A stretch of DNA of 64,000 nt from JBBROS01 sp965213855 (GTDB taxonomy: Bacteria > Pseudomonadota > Alphaproteobacteria > Acetobacterales > Acetobacteraceae): the NCBI GenBank assembly GCA_965213855.1, contig CBDCAA010000008.1, positions 1-64,000 on the forward strand, written 5' to 3'. The notes below the pieces were generated by a model. It made no database searches. It saw nothing but the letters and a program-made list of their open reading frames with translations, and was not told where the DNA came from. Both the position numbers and the translations under genes were made by a program. Positions 29,100 to 38,080 of the stretch are shown here, piece by piece (positions within the stretch are counted from its first letter, which is position 1; each line of letters begins with the position of its first letter).

Positions 29100-29495
29100 A
29101 TGCAGCTGAAGCTGTTCCACCGTGTGGTCGCGCCATCGAGTTGACCGAGGCGGGCCTGTTCCTCATCGAGACAAAGGCCGTTCTGGCGCGGACGGAGCGG
29201 CGGAGCTCGTAGTGTCCGAATTGGGGAATTTGGCGGCCTCAAGCGTGACAAGCTGCTGGTGCCCGCCAGCCAGACGGTTTCAAGCTATTGGCTTTCTTGC
29301 CATCTGGTCGCTTTCCGCCGCGCCCATCCCGGCATCGACATCTGCCTCGAGGTCGGCAACACGACGCAGGTCGCGGACGCCATCCCACGAGGGCCTGGCC
29401 GAGCTGGGCTTCGTCGAAGGCGCTGTCGAATTCGGCTCTCGACATCCGCACGGTCGCCCGCAACCAACTCGTCATCGTGGTCGGCAATGAGCATT
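29100..29495 (+). pseudogene. LysR-family regulator remnant, several frameshifts
   Basis: Pieces of a LysR protein appear in successive frames: QLKLFHR, then IELTEAGLFLIETKAVLART, VVSELGNL, KLLVPASQTVSSYWLSCHLV, AFRRAHPGIDICLEVGNTTQ, HEGLAELGFVEGAVE and ALDIRTVARNQLVIVV. The N-terminal DNA-binding domain and the end are gone. The type resembles CysL/CbbR regulators, so it may once have controlled the sorAB genes that follow. Confidence 0.7.
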
Positions 29496-29575
29496 GATCC
29501 AAGCGGAAAACAGCGTTGGCCCGATGGAGTAAACGCCGCGATGCTGCGTCAATGTCCAAACGGGAGGGAAACGCG

Positions 29576-30793
29576 ATGAGCAATGCGATGACACTCGGCC
29601 GCCGGAGGCTGATCGGCGGTGCGGCGGCGCTGGGCGGGCTGATCACCGGGGCAGCGCGTGCCGATACGGTCACGCTGGGCTTGAACGGCGGCCCGGAGCA
29701 GCGGGCACTGACCTCGGCCTTCCCGCAGAAGGGCTCGATGATCCTACAGCGCACCCGACCGCCCCTGCTGGAAACACCCTTCGAAGTCTTCGACCAGGGC
29801 GTGTTCACCCCCAACGATCGCTTCTTCGTCCGCTGGCATTGGGCCGCCATCCCCGAGCAGATCGACCTCGCAACCTTCCGCGTCGCCGTGCGCGGCCACG
29901 TGAACCAGGCGCAGTCGCTCACCATGGCCGACATCCTGGCGCTGCCGCGGGTCGAGATGGCGGCGGTCAACCAATGCTCCGGCAACTCGCGCGGCTTGTT
30001 CGAACCGCGCATCGCCGGGGGCCAATGGGAGAATGGCGCCATGGGTAACGCCAACTGGACCGGCGTGCGCCTGCGCGACCTGCTGGACCGTGTGGGCGTG
30101 AAGCCCGGCGCGGTGGCGGTGCGGTTCAACGGGCTGGACGAGCCCGTGGTGGCCGGCGCCCCCGACTTCATGAAGTCGCTTTCGATCGACCACGCCCGCG
30201 ACGGCGATGTCATGCTGGCGTATCAGATGAACGGCGAGCAGCTGCCGTTGCTGAACGGCTTTCCGATGCGGCTGGTCGTGCCCGGCTGGTATTCGACCTA
30301 CTGGGTGAAGATGGTCAGCGACATCGAGGTGCTCGATGCGCCCGACGACAGCTTCTGGATGAAGAGCGCCTACCTGATCCCGGCGACGCCCCGTGCCGAC
30401 GTGAAGCCCGGCCAGACCGGCTTCCCGACCGAACCAATCAACCGCATGGTCCCGCGCTCGTTCTTCACCAACGTGACGTCGGCAACAAAGGTGAAGCCCG
30501 GCGCACCCGTCCCGTTGCGCGGCATCGCGATGGGCGGCGATTGCGGCGTGGCGGCGGTCGATACCTCGGCGGATGGCGGCGCCACGTGGCAGCCGGCCGC
30601 GCTGGGCCGCGACGAGGGCGCCTACAGCTTCCGGGCATGGACAGCGCAGGTCGCAGCGCCTGCGTCGGGCACGCTGGCGGCGCTGGTGCGCTGCACGAAC
30701 ACGAAGCAGGTGGTGCAACCCATGGAGGCGAACTGGAACGGGGGTGGCTTCATGCGCAACGTCATCGAGCGCGTGGCCCTGCAAGTCGCCTGA
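29576..30793 (+). CDS. sorA: Sulfite dehydrogenase molybdopterin subunit, SorA-like
   Basis: 405 residues from ATG 29576 (GGGAGGG site). A Tat signal (GRRRLIGG, hydrophobic core, cleavage after ARA) exports the folded Mo-protein. The sulfite-oxidase core has its molybdenum-ligand Cys at residue 134 in NQCSGNSRGLFEPR. The segment MRLVVPGWYSTYWVKMVSDI and a C-terminal Ig-like dimerisation domain (VAAVDTSADGGATWQPA) follow. It oxidises sulfite to sulfate in the periplasm and passes electrons to the cytochrome c subunit encoded 24 bases downstream. Confidence 0.9.
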   Translation: MSNAMTLGRRRLIGGAAALGGLITGAARADTVTLGLNGGPEQRALTSAFPQKGSMILQRTRPPLLETPFEVFDQGVFTPNDRFFVRWHWAAIPEQIDLATFRVAVRGHVNQAQSLTMADILALPRVEMAAVNQCSGNSRGLFEPRIAGGQWENGAMGNANWTGVRLRDLLDRVGVKPGAVAVRFNGLDEPVVAGAPDFMKSLSIDHARDGDVMLAYQMNGEQLPLLNGFPMRLVVPGWYSTYWVKMVSDIEVLDAPDDSFWMKSAYLIPATPRADVKPGQTGFPTEPINRMVPRSFFTNVTSATKVKPGAPVPLRGIAMGGDCGVAAVDTSADGGATWQPAALGRDEGAYSFRAWTAQVAAPASGTLAALVRCTNTKQVVQPMEANWNGGGFMRNVIERVALQVA

Positions 30794-30817
30794 ACCGGTA
30801 AACGAAAGGACACCATC

Positions 30818-31276
30818 ATGGATGCTCTCATCAAGGTCGGCGCCGCCGTCGCTATCGCCGCCGTTGTCGCCGTCGGCGTCACGTCTATCGGGCAACGGGC
30901 GGCGCCGGTAACGTCCTTATACGCAACGCCTGCCTACTCGCAGGCCCTGAATGCCAAGATCGCTGCCTATGCCGCGGCGGTCGGTCCCACGGCGCCAAAG
31001 GCAACCACGGATGTCGGCGGCATCACGCTGCGGTCCGTGGGCTTTGAGTTTCCGACCGCCGGGCGCGATTTCCCGCCGGGCCCGGGCGCGGACACGATGG
31101 GGGGCAACTGCATGTCCTGCCACACGCCCGGCATGATCCTGAACCAGCCGGCACTGACGCAGGCCGAGTGGACCGGGGAGGTGACCAAAATGGTGAAGAT
31201 CTACAAGGCCCCGATCGCGGACGCGGATATCCCGGCCATCGTCACTTACCTCGGCAGCCTGAAGATCGCACCCTGA
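30818..31276 (+). CDS. sorB: Sulfite dehydrogenase cytochrome c subunit, SorB-like
   Basis: 152 residues with an N-terminal hydrophobic segment (residues 6-24) and one c-type haem site CMSCH at 98-102. The residues around it (GGNCMSCHTPGMILNQPALT) and the final helix (ADIPAIVTYLGSL) fit a monohaem cytochrome c. Placement directly after sorA identifies it as the electron acceptor. It would transfer electrons to the respiratory cytochrome c pool. The start has a GAAAGGA site. Confidence 0.88.
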   Translation: MDALIKVGAAVAIAAVVAVGVTSIGQRAAPVTSLYATPAYSQALNAKIAAYAAAVGPTAPKATTDVGGITLRSVGFEFPTAGRDFPPGPGADTMGGNCMSCHTPGMILNQPALTQAEWTGEVTKMVKIYKAPIADADIPAIVTYLGSLKIAP

Positions 31277-31437
31277 TCTCGATGATCGGGGAATAAACCC
31301 GGCATACTTTCGCCGATGCGACACGGACGGCCGATCGGGCCGTCCCGGACAACTCTTGGAAGGGATACCTGAGCACCGCCTGGCACCGGGTCCGCATCAT
31401 CGTCGGCTGACGGGCGGCGTCTCGGGCCGGTCCGGCC

Positions 31438-32517
31438 ATGATCGCACCCACCCTCGCGCGCCGCGATGCCGCTGCGTTCTGGCTGGCAGTGGTGCTGGGT
31501 TGGAGAGAGCGCGGCGATTTGCAGAGACTGCTTTCCGCGCCAATTGAGGCGTTGGAGCCTGGGTTGCTCGTCCTTGCCGAAGAGTTTGCCGACTGGGCGG
31601 ACAGCGCCCGGCGCATTGACTTGCTCTGCCTCGACATCGAGGCACGCTTGGTCGTGGTTGAACTTAAAAGAGACGATGACGGCGGACACATGGAGCTCCA
31701 GGCGTTGCGTTACGCCGCCGTGGTTTCAACAATGACCTTCGACCAAGCACTTTCGACCTTCGCTCGGTTTCGAAAGCTTGACGAGAGCGCTGCGCGGGAG
31801 GCGCTGCTCACCCACCTTGGTTGAGGGACGCCGGAGGAAGATGCCTTCGCTCAGAAAACACGCGTAATCTTAGCTGCGGCCGATTTTGGCAAGGAGATTA
31901 CGACGACCGTTCTCTGGCTACGTAACCAATACGCCTTGGACATCCGCTGCGTCCGCCTTCGACCGCATCGAATGACAGACGGCCGCATGTTGCTTGATAT
32001 TCAGACGCTGATCCCACTTCCAGAGGCCGAAGCGTTTCAGACGCAAATTGGCGCAAAGAAAGCGGCTGAACAGAAGGAACGGAGCGAGCGCGAGGCGCTG
32101 CTCTCACGCTTTTTGGATCAACTCAACACCCGGGCTGCAGCACGGACAGATCTTCACAAAAATCGAACACCGGATGCGGGGCTTGGGATTCTGTATGGCT
32201 CAATTGGCCGTACCGGCTTCAGCATCAATCATGTGGTTGCAAAAGACCGCTCACGCGTCGAATTGCTAATTCAGCGCGATGATGGTCGAGAACAGCTCCT
32301 TCGCCTGAAGCAAGCCCAAGCGACGACCGAGGAGACTTTTGGGAGCGCATAACAATGGCAGGAGAAGGAAGGCGTTCGCCAATGCAGAGTTTCTTATCTG
32401 GTCGAGGGTGGCTATCGCAGCCCTGAAGCAGCCTGGCCAGACATCCAGGATCAACTAATCAACTCTGTAATCAAACTGGATGCAGCATTTCGCTCTCAGG
32501 TAGCCAAGCTACCTTAA
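31438..32517 (+). pseudogene. PD-(D/E)XK nuclease with DUF4268 domain, two in-frame stop codons
   Basis: One reading frame runs 360 codons with stops only at TGA 31822-31824 and TAA 32350-32352, and a final TAA at 32515. The first part has a restriction-like nuclease core (RRIDLLCLDIEARLVVVELK with Asp and E-X-K, then DGGHMELQALRYAAVVS). The middle continues RVILAAADFGKEITTTVLWL. The last part is DUF4268-like (GILYGSIGRTGFSINHVV; YLVEGGYRSPEAAWPDIQDQ). No frameshift is needed to join the three pieces. Members of this family are predicted DNA-cleaving proteins found as stand-alone genes in defence-rich regions. Here it is decayed unless the stops are read through. Confidence 0.8.
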
Positions 32518-33077
32518 GCTCATATCTCTGAATTTCGGGCCAAGACCTGCTGTTCTGCTGCCCACTAAACCGCGAATGCCTGATGGGATCAGAGGACGGG
32601 TCGAACATATCAATCGGGTATTCCGATGACAGCCTATTCGTAGCGAGGGGCATCATGCTCAGTCTTAAATGTATTGGCGGCAAAGCGGGTCGAGTGGGCA
32701 AGCCTAAGAGACAAACCGCGGTGCAGAGAGCCATAACGGCGCTCGTTTTGTAAGCGGACCAGGGTTGAGTGGCAAGAGCCTGCCGTTGTCGGGCAATCCA
32801 ACCGCCGTTCGGTGGACCGGAGAGCGTTCGGCTGGCGCCAAACTGGAGCAGCGGTAGGAACTGGAAACCAACATTCTCTGGGGCAGGAGCCTTCCCCGGG
32901 GGACGTCCGCCACTTGGTTCGGGGTTCGGGCGTCCGCCGGCGCGGCGCAAATGCACGCCGGCAGCGCGATCATGAATTATTCGTCCGGCGCAGAACTGGC
33001 CTGAGCGTGATGTAGATCACAGCTTGCCGGCAGTGAGGCGCGCTATGCTTGCCATGTTACATCGCGAGGCCTCAAAG
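32518..33077. other. Stretch without a recognised gene; contains a dispersed repeat
   Basis: The only longer frame is on the minus strand (32471-32956). It contains a plausible-looking segment (PIDMFDPSSDPIRHSRFSG) but no motif, signal or ribosome-binding site that I can support. The repeat at 32825-32890 lies inside. Confidence 0.35.
32825..32890. repeat. 66-bp dispersed repeat, copy A
   Basis: Matches 45779-45844 in the same orientation with about 4-5 differences over 66 bases (shared core GCCAAACTGGAGCAGCGGTA). Its function is unknown; on the opposite strand it encodes the same short peptide in both places. Confidence 0.7.
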
Positions 33078-34175
33078 ATGCTGTACCGTTGCCTTGGCTC
33101 CTTGGCGATCCTGCTGGGAGGGGTGCTGACGCTGCTTCCACGGTCTGCTACAGCGATGCAAGCCGTGAGGAACGGCAATCAGATCATTCTAAGTGGCCCG
33201 GTGGCGGCGGGCGATACCGATATGATCTGGGCGGCCCTGGCCGGTGCGCCGGAGGTCACGACGGTGATCCTGCGCAATTCTTTCGGAGGCGACGCTCCGA
33301 CCGGTTACCGTGTCGGCGAGTTGTTCCGCCGCTTGGGTTTGGAGACTGCCGTATCCGGTTATTGCGTCTCGTCCTGCTCGCGCATGTTTCTCGGCGGTGT
33401 CGTCCGGGCGTTTACGGACGATTACCCGGCAGCTCAGACCAAAATCGGCTTTCACGGGCACTATGACAAGGACGGCCGTCTCGCAGCCGAGTGGGTCAGG
33501 CAACTCGGCCTGAAGGACTGGATCCTGCGATTCACCGACGGCAAGGCCGACGTGGAACTGGTCCTCAACCATTCAGGAGCATGAGTTTGGGGTTGGGTTG
33601 CGCGAGATTGCGGGTGCGTCGCGGCAAACCCAAGCTACTTCTTCCCGTTCCCAGGTGCTGGGCATGTCCGGGAGTGGGCCTGATCCAGCGCGAGATCGTG
33701 GGGCAGCCGAGTGGGTCAGGTCGGCCTGAAGGCGATCCTGCGATTCACCGACGGCAAGGCCGACGTGGAACTGGTCCAGCGTTGGATCAACATTCCGGTT
33801 GCGCGAGGTGCGGCCTACTTCTTCCCGCCGCAAGTATTGGGGCGGGAAGGTGCGTCGGCGTTCTTCTGCGATGGCGCCCTGATCGCCAATATCTTTCAAT
33901 GCGAGCTGGTCCAGGCGTCTGCGTTGGACATGGGTGTGGTGACCACGAACAGTATCGTGGTGAGCAACGATCAGCAGGAGCTGCGGCAGGCGCAGCAGGC
34001 GCCGCCGCCGAGCGGCTTTGCCGCGTTGTCCGAACTCGGTCGCGTGCCGTTGTTCGATGAACATGGCCGGGCGGAGTATCTCAGGTTCCTGCAGTCCGCG
34101 CCGCCTCGTGCGTTCGCCATCGCGCCCGATACCGGTTCCGCCGCACCACCGCTCAGCGCAAGGCGGGCAAACTGA
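33078..34175 (+). pseudogene. Secreted ClpP/crotonase-like periplasmic protein (COG3904 type) broken by an internal duplication
   Basis: ATG 33078 starts a signal peptide (LGSLAILLGGVLTLLPRSA). The mature part resembles COG3904 proteins: DTDMIWAALAGAPEVTTVIL, NSFGGDAPTGYRVGELFRRL, and SGYCVSSCSRMFLGG (the position of the ClpP nucleophile), then FHGHYDKDG. After GKADVELV at about 33563 foreign sequence ends the frame at 33584. The downstream copy starts again at 33703 (ILRFTDGKADVELVQRWINI) and runs intact to 34175, giving the real C-terminus. Removing about 213 bases would restore a gene of roughly 295 residues. Confidence 0.7.
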
Positions 34176-34432
34176 CGGGAGGCGCTAACGGGAGGTCCGG
34201 GCCCACGGCCTGCGCCACGCGATCATCGACCGGAAGCTGGGCCAGAATTCATCAGCACTGCTGGGCCAAAGTCCCGTGGAACTGGTCCAGCGTTGGATCA
34301 ACATTCCGGTTGCGCGAGGGGGACGCGATGGTCCAGGCGTCTGCGTTGGACATGGGTGTGGTGACCACGAACAGTATCGTGGTGAGCAACGATCAGCAGG
34401 AGCTGCGGCAGGCGCAGCAGGCGCCGCCGCCG
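33483..34432 (+). repeat. Threefold partial duplication of the COG3904-like gene's 3' part
   Basis: Segment 33483-33563 recurs at 33703-33776 with small deletions. Segment 33765-33808 (44 bases) recurs exactly at 34276-34319, and 33907-34010 (104 bases) recurs exactly at 34329-34432. The third copy is therefore the second copy with 98 bases removed. The near-perfect identity indicates recent events. Confidence 0.85.
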
Positions 34433-34561
34433 CGCCAGCACTGGGCGTGGAACGGCCGGGAGGGGGACGCGAGCGCCCTGCAGCGGTGTCGGACCCGCGC
34501 CTCCGGCCACACCTGTCAGCTTTACGCGGTCAACGACCAAGTTGTCTGGCGGGACCAATAA
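34276..34561 (+). pseudogene. Chimeric fragment: third copy of the duplicated segment joined to an unrelated C-terminus
   Basis: After the duplicated stretch (ASALDMGVVTTNSIVVSNDQ) the frame continues into RCRTRASGHTCQLYAVNDQVVW before a TAA at 34559. That tail resembles the C-terminus of DUF4384-like or caspase-associated secreted proteins, not of the COG3904 gene. The open frame from 34310 is 83 codons and has no good ribosome-binding site. Confidence 0.45.
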
Positions 34562-34576
34562 GAAGCTGAGCGGACG

Positions 34577-37012
34577 TTAGCGTGCCTGCGGGATCACCGG
34601 GGCCATCGGCAGGCCGAGGCTCTCCCAAGCTTCGATACCGCCGCGATACCAATAGACATGATCATAGCCGAGGGCGATCAAGCGCAGCGCCACGTTCCGG
34701 GCGTGCCAGCGATTGATCGAGGCGGCAAGGGTCACGATCAGCCGATGGCGATCGCCATGCGTGAGGACGGCAATAAGCCGATCCAATTGCCCCTGCCATT
34801 CGTCTGCGGTCGAGCCGCCGAAGGTGAACGGCATCAACACGGCCCCCGGCACGGTCGGGTTGGCGTTGGCGGTCGTGATGACCACCGGGTTGCTGTCGTG
34901 CAGCAATTGCTCGAACTGCTCAGTAAGAAGCGTCGTCCCACCCGGAACGCTCATAGGCGTCGGCGCATTCAGCTGGTCGAAGTCACGCAGCTGCGACGTC
35001 GACGGGATATGGCTGTCCGCCGTTTCGTCGAGGCGCTCGCGCAGTCCAGCCAGGCGCAACCCCTCCACCAGCCGCGTCTCCTCGGCGCGCCGCTTTGGAT
35101 CGCCTGTCGCCTCGGCGGCGCGTCGCATCCTGCCGAGCGTGAGATCCATGGCATAGGGACGTTGAAGCGCGGCCGCGATCAGCGCGTGGGCCTCTGCCAG
35201 CTTGCCGCTGAGTGCGTAGGCCGCCGCCAGCGGAATCTGCGCTGCGTCGACCACACTGCCAACCGGCGCACGATCGCTTGCACCCTGGTCGGCGCTGCCA
35301 GCGCCTTCAGGCACCGTCGCGCGCTCCAAACGCTGGATCGCATCGGCGTCGCGCCCAACCAGGATGAGCATGCGACCGAGTTCGACGTCGATGACCCAGC
35401 TATTCGGCGAGCGCGGGTTGAGGGAAGCGGTGCGTTCGAGCAACGGAATGGCGTCTTCCGGCGCTCCCCAGCATTGCGTGCACCAGCCGGACTCCACGGC
35501 AAGCCCGGCGGCGCTGGAGTCGATGTCGAGCAAGCGGCGGAAGGTTGCGACCGAGTCCGCGTAGCGCCGAAGACTGCGCATCACCTGGAACTTCGCGGCC
35601 AGCACCTCGGGCGCGTTCGGGGCGATCCGCTCGGCTGACGCCACCAGCATTGACGCCCGGTGTTGGTCGGTCGAGGAGAGGACCAGCATCGAGGCAACAC
35701 CCGCCATCGCCGGCGCGGAGGTCGGTTCGAGCCTAAGCGCCTGCTCAAACAGCCCGCGCGCAATCGCGTTGCGCACGTCGCTCCAGGGGTCGTTGAGCAC
35801 GGAGCGCGCCCGCAGCACGAGATCGAAAGCGGCGGCGTTTCCTGGTGCCGCCGGCCCATTCGTCCGCTGCTGTGGATCCGTGAGCTTAAGGTCCAATGCC
35901 GCCCCAATCTGGCCGACGACCTCGTCCATACCGCTCTCCAGTCCGCGGATGGGTTTGTCGAACCGCTTGGCCCAGAGATGTCCGCCGGTCTCCGTCGAGA
36001 CCAACTGCGCATTCACGCGGACCATGTCATCCATCTTGCGGACGCTACCTTCGATGACGAATCGGACGCCCAGCTGCCGCCCAACCTCCCGGACATCCAC
36101 ATCGCGGCCCTTGTAGGTGAAGGCGGACTCCCGCGCGATGACGGTTGCCCCCTTGAGGTGGGATAGATCGGTCGTCAGATCCTCGGCGATGCCGTCGGCC
36201 AGATAAGCTTGTTCGGGATCGCCGCTCAGGTTGGCGAACGGAAGCACCGCGATGGACGCAGGGGGCGCCGAGAGGCCTGGGGGCTGCAAGTGGGCCGAGG
36301 ATCCCTGCTCAGAGTGCGTCTGGCCGAGTGCCCAGACTGCCACCGCGCCCACGCCCGTGACCAACAGCAATACCACCGCGGCGGGCCACGCCATGCGCGG
36401 GCTGCGAAACCGCGCCCCGATGCTGCGTGCGGGCTCGGTGCCGGTTAGGCTGCCCGCCTGGTAATTGAGAACGAATGCCTCGACTGAGCGGCTGATGTTC
36501 TTGAGCTGGACCGTGCCGCGCGAGGTGAAGGACAGGTTGAGCCGTCCCTGCACATGATCGCGAACCGCCCGCGAGACGCATACGCCGCCTGGTGGACAGA
36601 GCGCCTGCAGGCGGGCTGCAATGTTTACGCCTTCGCCCACGGGCTCCTGTCCGTCTGCCAGGATGTCGCCCACTTCGATGCCTGCGCGTAAGCGAATCCG
36701 CTGGTCCGCCGGTCGGCCTTCGTCGAACTCGGGAAGACGGGTTTGGAGCTCCACGGCACACGCCACTGCCGCCGTCACGCTCGCGAAGGATGCCAGGAAT
36801 TCGTCGCCAGCTGCATTGACGAGCGAGCCGCCGTGATAGGCGACGAGCGGGTCGATGAGGGCGTTGCGAAGCCGTCGCAGGCGCACCGACGTATCCTGGT
36901 CGTCATGGCCGACCAGCCTGCTGAACCCGACGACGTCAGCATGGACAAAGGCGGTGAGTCGCCGGCGCGCCGGCACCAATGACGCATCCACCTCTTTGCC
37001 ATCGGCCATCAT
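34577..37012 (-). CDS. Class III adenylate/guanylate cyclase with TPR region and C-terminal rhodanese-like domain
   Basis: 811 residues. The cyclase homology domain (about 15-185) has metal-binding Asp residues in VHADVVGFSRL (D26) and GGSLVNAAGDEFLASF (D70). A membrane helix at 209-229 separates it from a FlgO/TolB-like domain (about 250-370, SIAVLPFANLSGDPEQAYLA). A TPR-like region (400-620) and a rhodanese-like domain (about 670-805, GYDHVYWYRGGIEAWESLGL) follow. The rhodanese lacks its active Cys: the loop reads VTLAASINRWHARN. The cyclase would be cytoplasmic and the rest periplasmic, so the protein may turn an envelope signal into cyclic nucleotide. It is near, but not overlapping, the caspase-OmpA group. 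Confidence 0.88.
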   Translation of the reverse strand: MMADGKEVDASLVPARRRLTAFVHADVVGFSRLVGHDDQDTSVRLRRLRNALIDPLVAYHGGSLVNAAGDEFLASFASVTAAVACAVELQTRLPEFDEGRPADQRIRLRAGIEVGDILADGQEPVGEGVNIAARLQALCPPGGVCVSRAVRDHVQGRLNLSFTSRGTVQLKNISRSVEAFVLNYQAGSLTGTEPARSIGARFRSPRMAWPAAVVLLLVTGVGAVAVWALGQTHSEQGSSAHLQPPGLSAPPASIAVLPFANLSGDPEQAYLADGIAEDLTTDLSHLKGATVIARESAFTYKGRDVDVREVGRQLGVRFVIEGSVRKMDDMVRVNAQLVSTETGGHLWAKRFDKPIRGLESGMDEVVGQIGAALDLKLTDPQQRTNGPAAPGNAAAFDLVLRARSVLNDPWSDVRNAIARGLFEQALRLEPTSAPAMAGVASMLVLSSTDQHRASMLVASAERIAPNAPEVLAAKFQVMRSLRRYADSVATFRRLLDIDSSAAGLAVESGWCTQCWGAPEDAIPLLERTASLNPRSPNSWVIDVELGRMLILVGRDADAIQRLERATVPEGAGSADQGASDRAPVGSVVDAAQIPLAAAYALSGKLAEAHALIAAALQRPYAMDLTLGRMRRAAEATGDPKRRAEETRLVEGLRLAGLRERLDETADSHIPSTSQLRDFDQLNAPTPMSVPGGTTLLTEQFEQLLHDSNPVVITTANANPTVPGAVLMPFTFGGSTADEWQGQLDRLIAVLTHGDRHRLIVTLAASINRWHARNVALRLIALGYDHVYWYRGGIEAWESLGLPMAPVIPQAR

Positions 37013-37203
37013 CGACGCCTCCGTCGCAGCGGCACGTTATCAGCTTCGATCCGCGGCAGCGAGGCCGGGCTGCTAGTGTCCCGAACCGTTAGTTCGCAGT
37101 TGCATTCAGGTGATCTCCGCCGGGGTGTTATGGGAACGCCAGTAGCGGGACAGTCAAACTGGCGTCCCACTTTAAGGATGTTGCCGCATAAGACGGAACC
37201 GAG

Positions 37204-37540
37204 ATGAAAGAGCTCCTGCTCACGGCAATAGTGACGGTATCAGCGATCGCGACGTTCATGCCTGCACGAGCGCAGAGCCTCAAACTGTAAAACATGATTG
37301 CGTCAGATACGCACAAGGTCGGGGACCTGGCTCGCGAAGCCAATCAGGCCTGCGGCAGCAAGATCGAGTTTCATGTCGGCCCTGCCCCGCCCATGCGCCT
37401 TATCGCCATTGAGGCCGGCGATTCCGGTCTGTCGATGACCGTGGTCATGACGCTTCGCATGGCCGCGCCGGAGCAGAAGGGGAATGGCCAGGTCGCGGCG
37501 GGTGGCACCGGCCACATTGCGCTGGAACTGACCCTGGCTA
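37204..37540 (+). pseudogene. Small secreted protein, possibly interrupted by a TAA after the signal peptide
   Basis: ATG 37204 encodes a clear signal peptide (LTAIVTVSAIATFMPARA, cleavage at ARA-QS), then TAA at 37288. The same frame reopens at once and continues to 37671 (DTHKVGDLAREANQACGSKI), so the two may be one gene with a nonsense change. I cannot name a family, and the last part overlaps the convergent gene at 37538. Confidence 0.3.
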
Positions 37541-38080
37541 TCGATTCTCGAGTCCCTTGGCGGCGCGGTCCCGGCGAAGCTCCTCCTTCCGGGTCAGGAC
37601 GCTGGCGCGGAATGCAGCAAGTCCGCTTCGGACCTGCCCCAATTCCAAGGCGTGTCCGGACTTGGGTGTGAATGCATTGAAATGTGAACCGTCCCAGTCG
37701 AGCGCCTCCTGCATGTGCGCGGCCACACCATCGATGTCGCCGAACGCCCAGCCGTTGATCTGCGGGCCGATCGTCTCTAACAGCGCCCCATACAGCGCGG
37801 GCTCGCCATCGGGCGGCAGGTCGGGTGCGACGGCCAGTCGAAAGCGCGTTCGGATCTGTGCGGCATAGAACCAGGTGACCGCCTCGTCGCGGCGGCCGGC
37901 GGAGAACAACCGTGCGGCCAGCACGAGCAACACATCGGGAGAGACGTTTGGCGCCTGCGCGATCAAGGTGTCGAGCGGCATCGTCTGTGGGTCCTGCGCG
38001 ATGGCGGGCATGGACCACAGCATGGCGGTCAGTAGGCCAAGCGCTGCTCCCGCGCCGACCGCGCGGCGCGTCACCGTCAT
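37538..38080 (-). CDS. Secreted protein of unknown family, coupled to the upstream gene
   Basis: 180 residues from ATG 38080, with a signal peptide (VGAGAALGLLTAMLWSMPAIAQ). The mature part contains VLLVLAARLFSAGRRDEAVTWFYAAQIRTRF (a TPR-like helical pair), and ALYGALLETIGPQINGWAFG. A run of similar proteins carries this 'AARLFSAGRRDEAVFWFYAGQLR' type of repeat, but I cannot assign a function. The start overlaps the stop of the upstream gene (ATGA), so the two are probably made and used together in the periplasm. Confidence 0.65.
   Translation of the reverse strand: MTVTRRAVGAGAALGLLTAMLWSMPAIAQDPQTMPLDTLIAQAPNVSPDVLLVLAARLFSAGRRDEAVTWFYAAQIRTRFRLAVAPDLPPDGEPALYGALLETIGPQINGWAFGDIDGVAAHMQEALDWDGSHFNAFTPKSGHALELGQVRSGLAAFRASVLTRKEELRRDRAAKGLENR

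Noticed and set aside
34190..34275. HGLRHAIIDRKLG, like the box of tyrosine recombinases
   Set aside because: Only one motif of about 10 residues, in no larger frame; likely chance.
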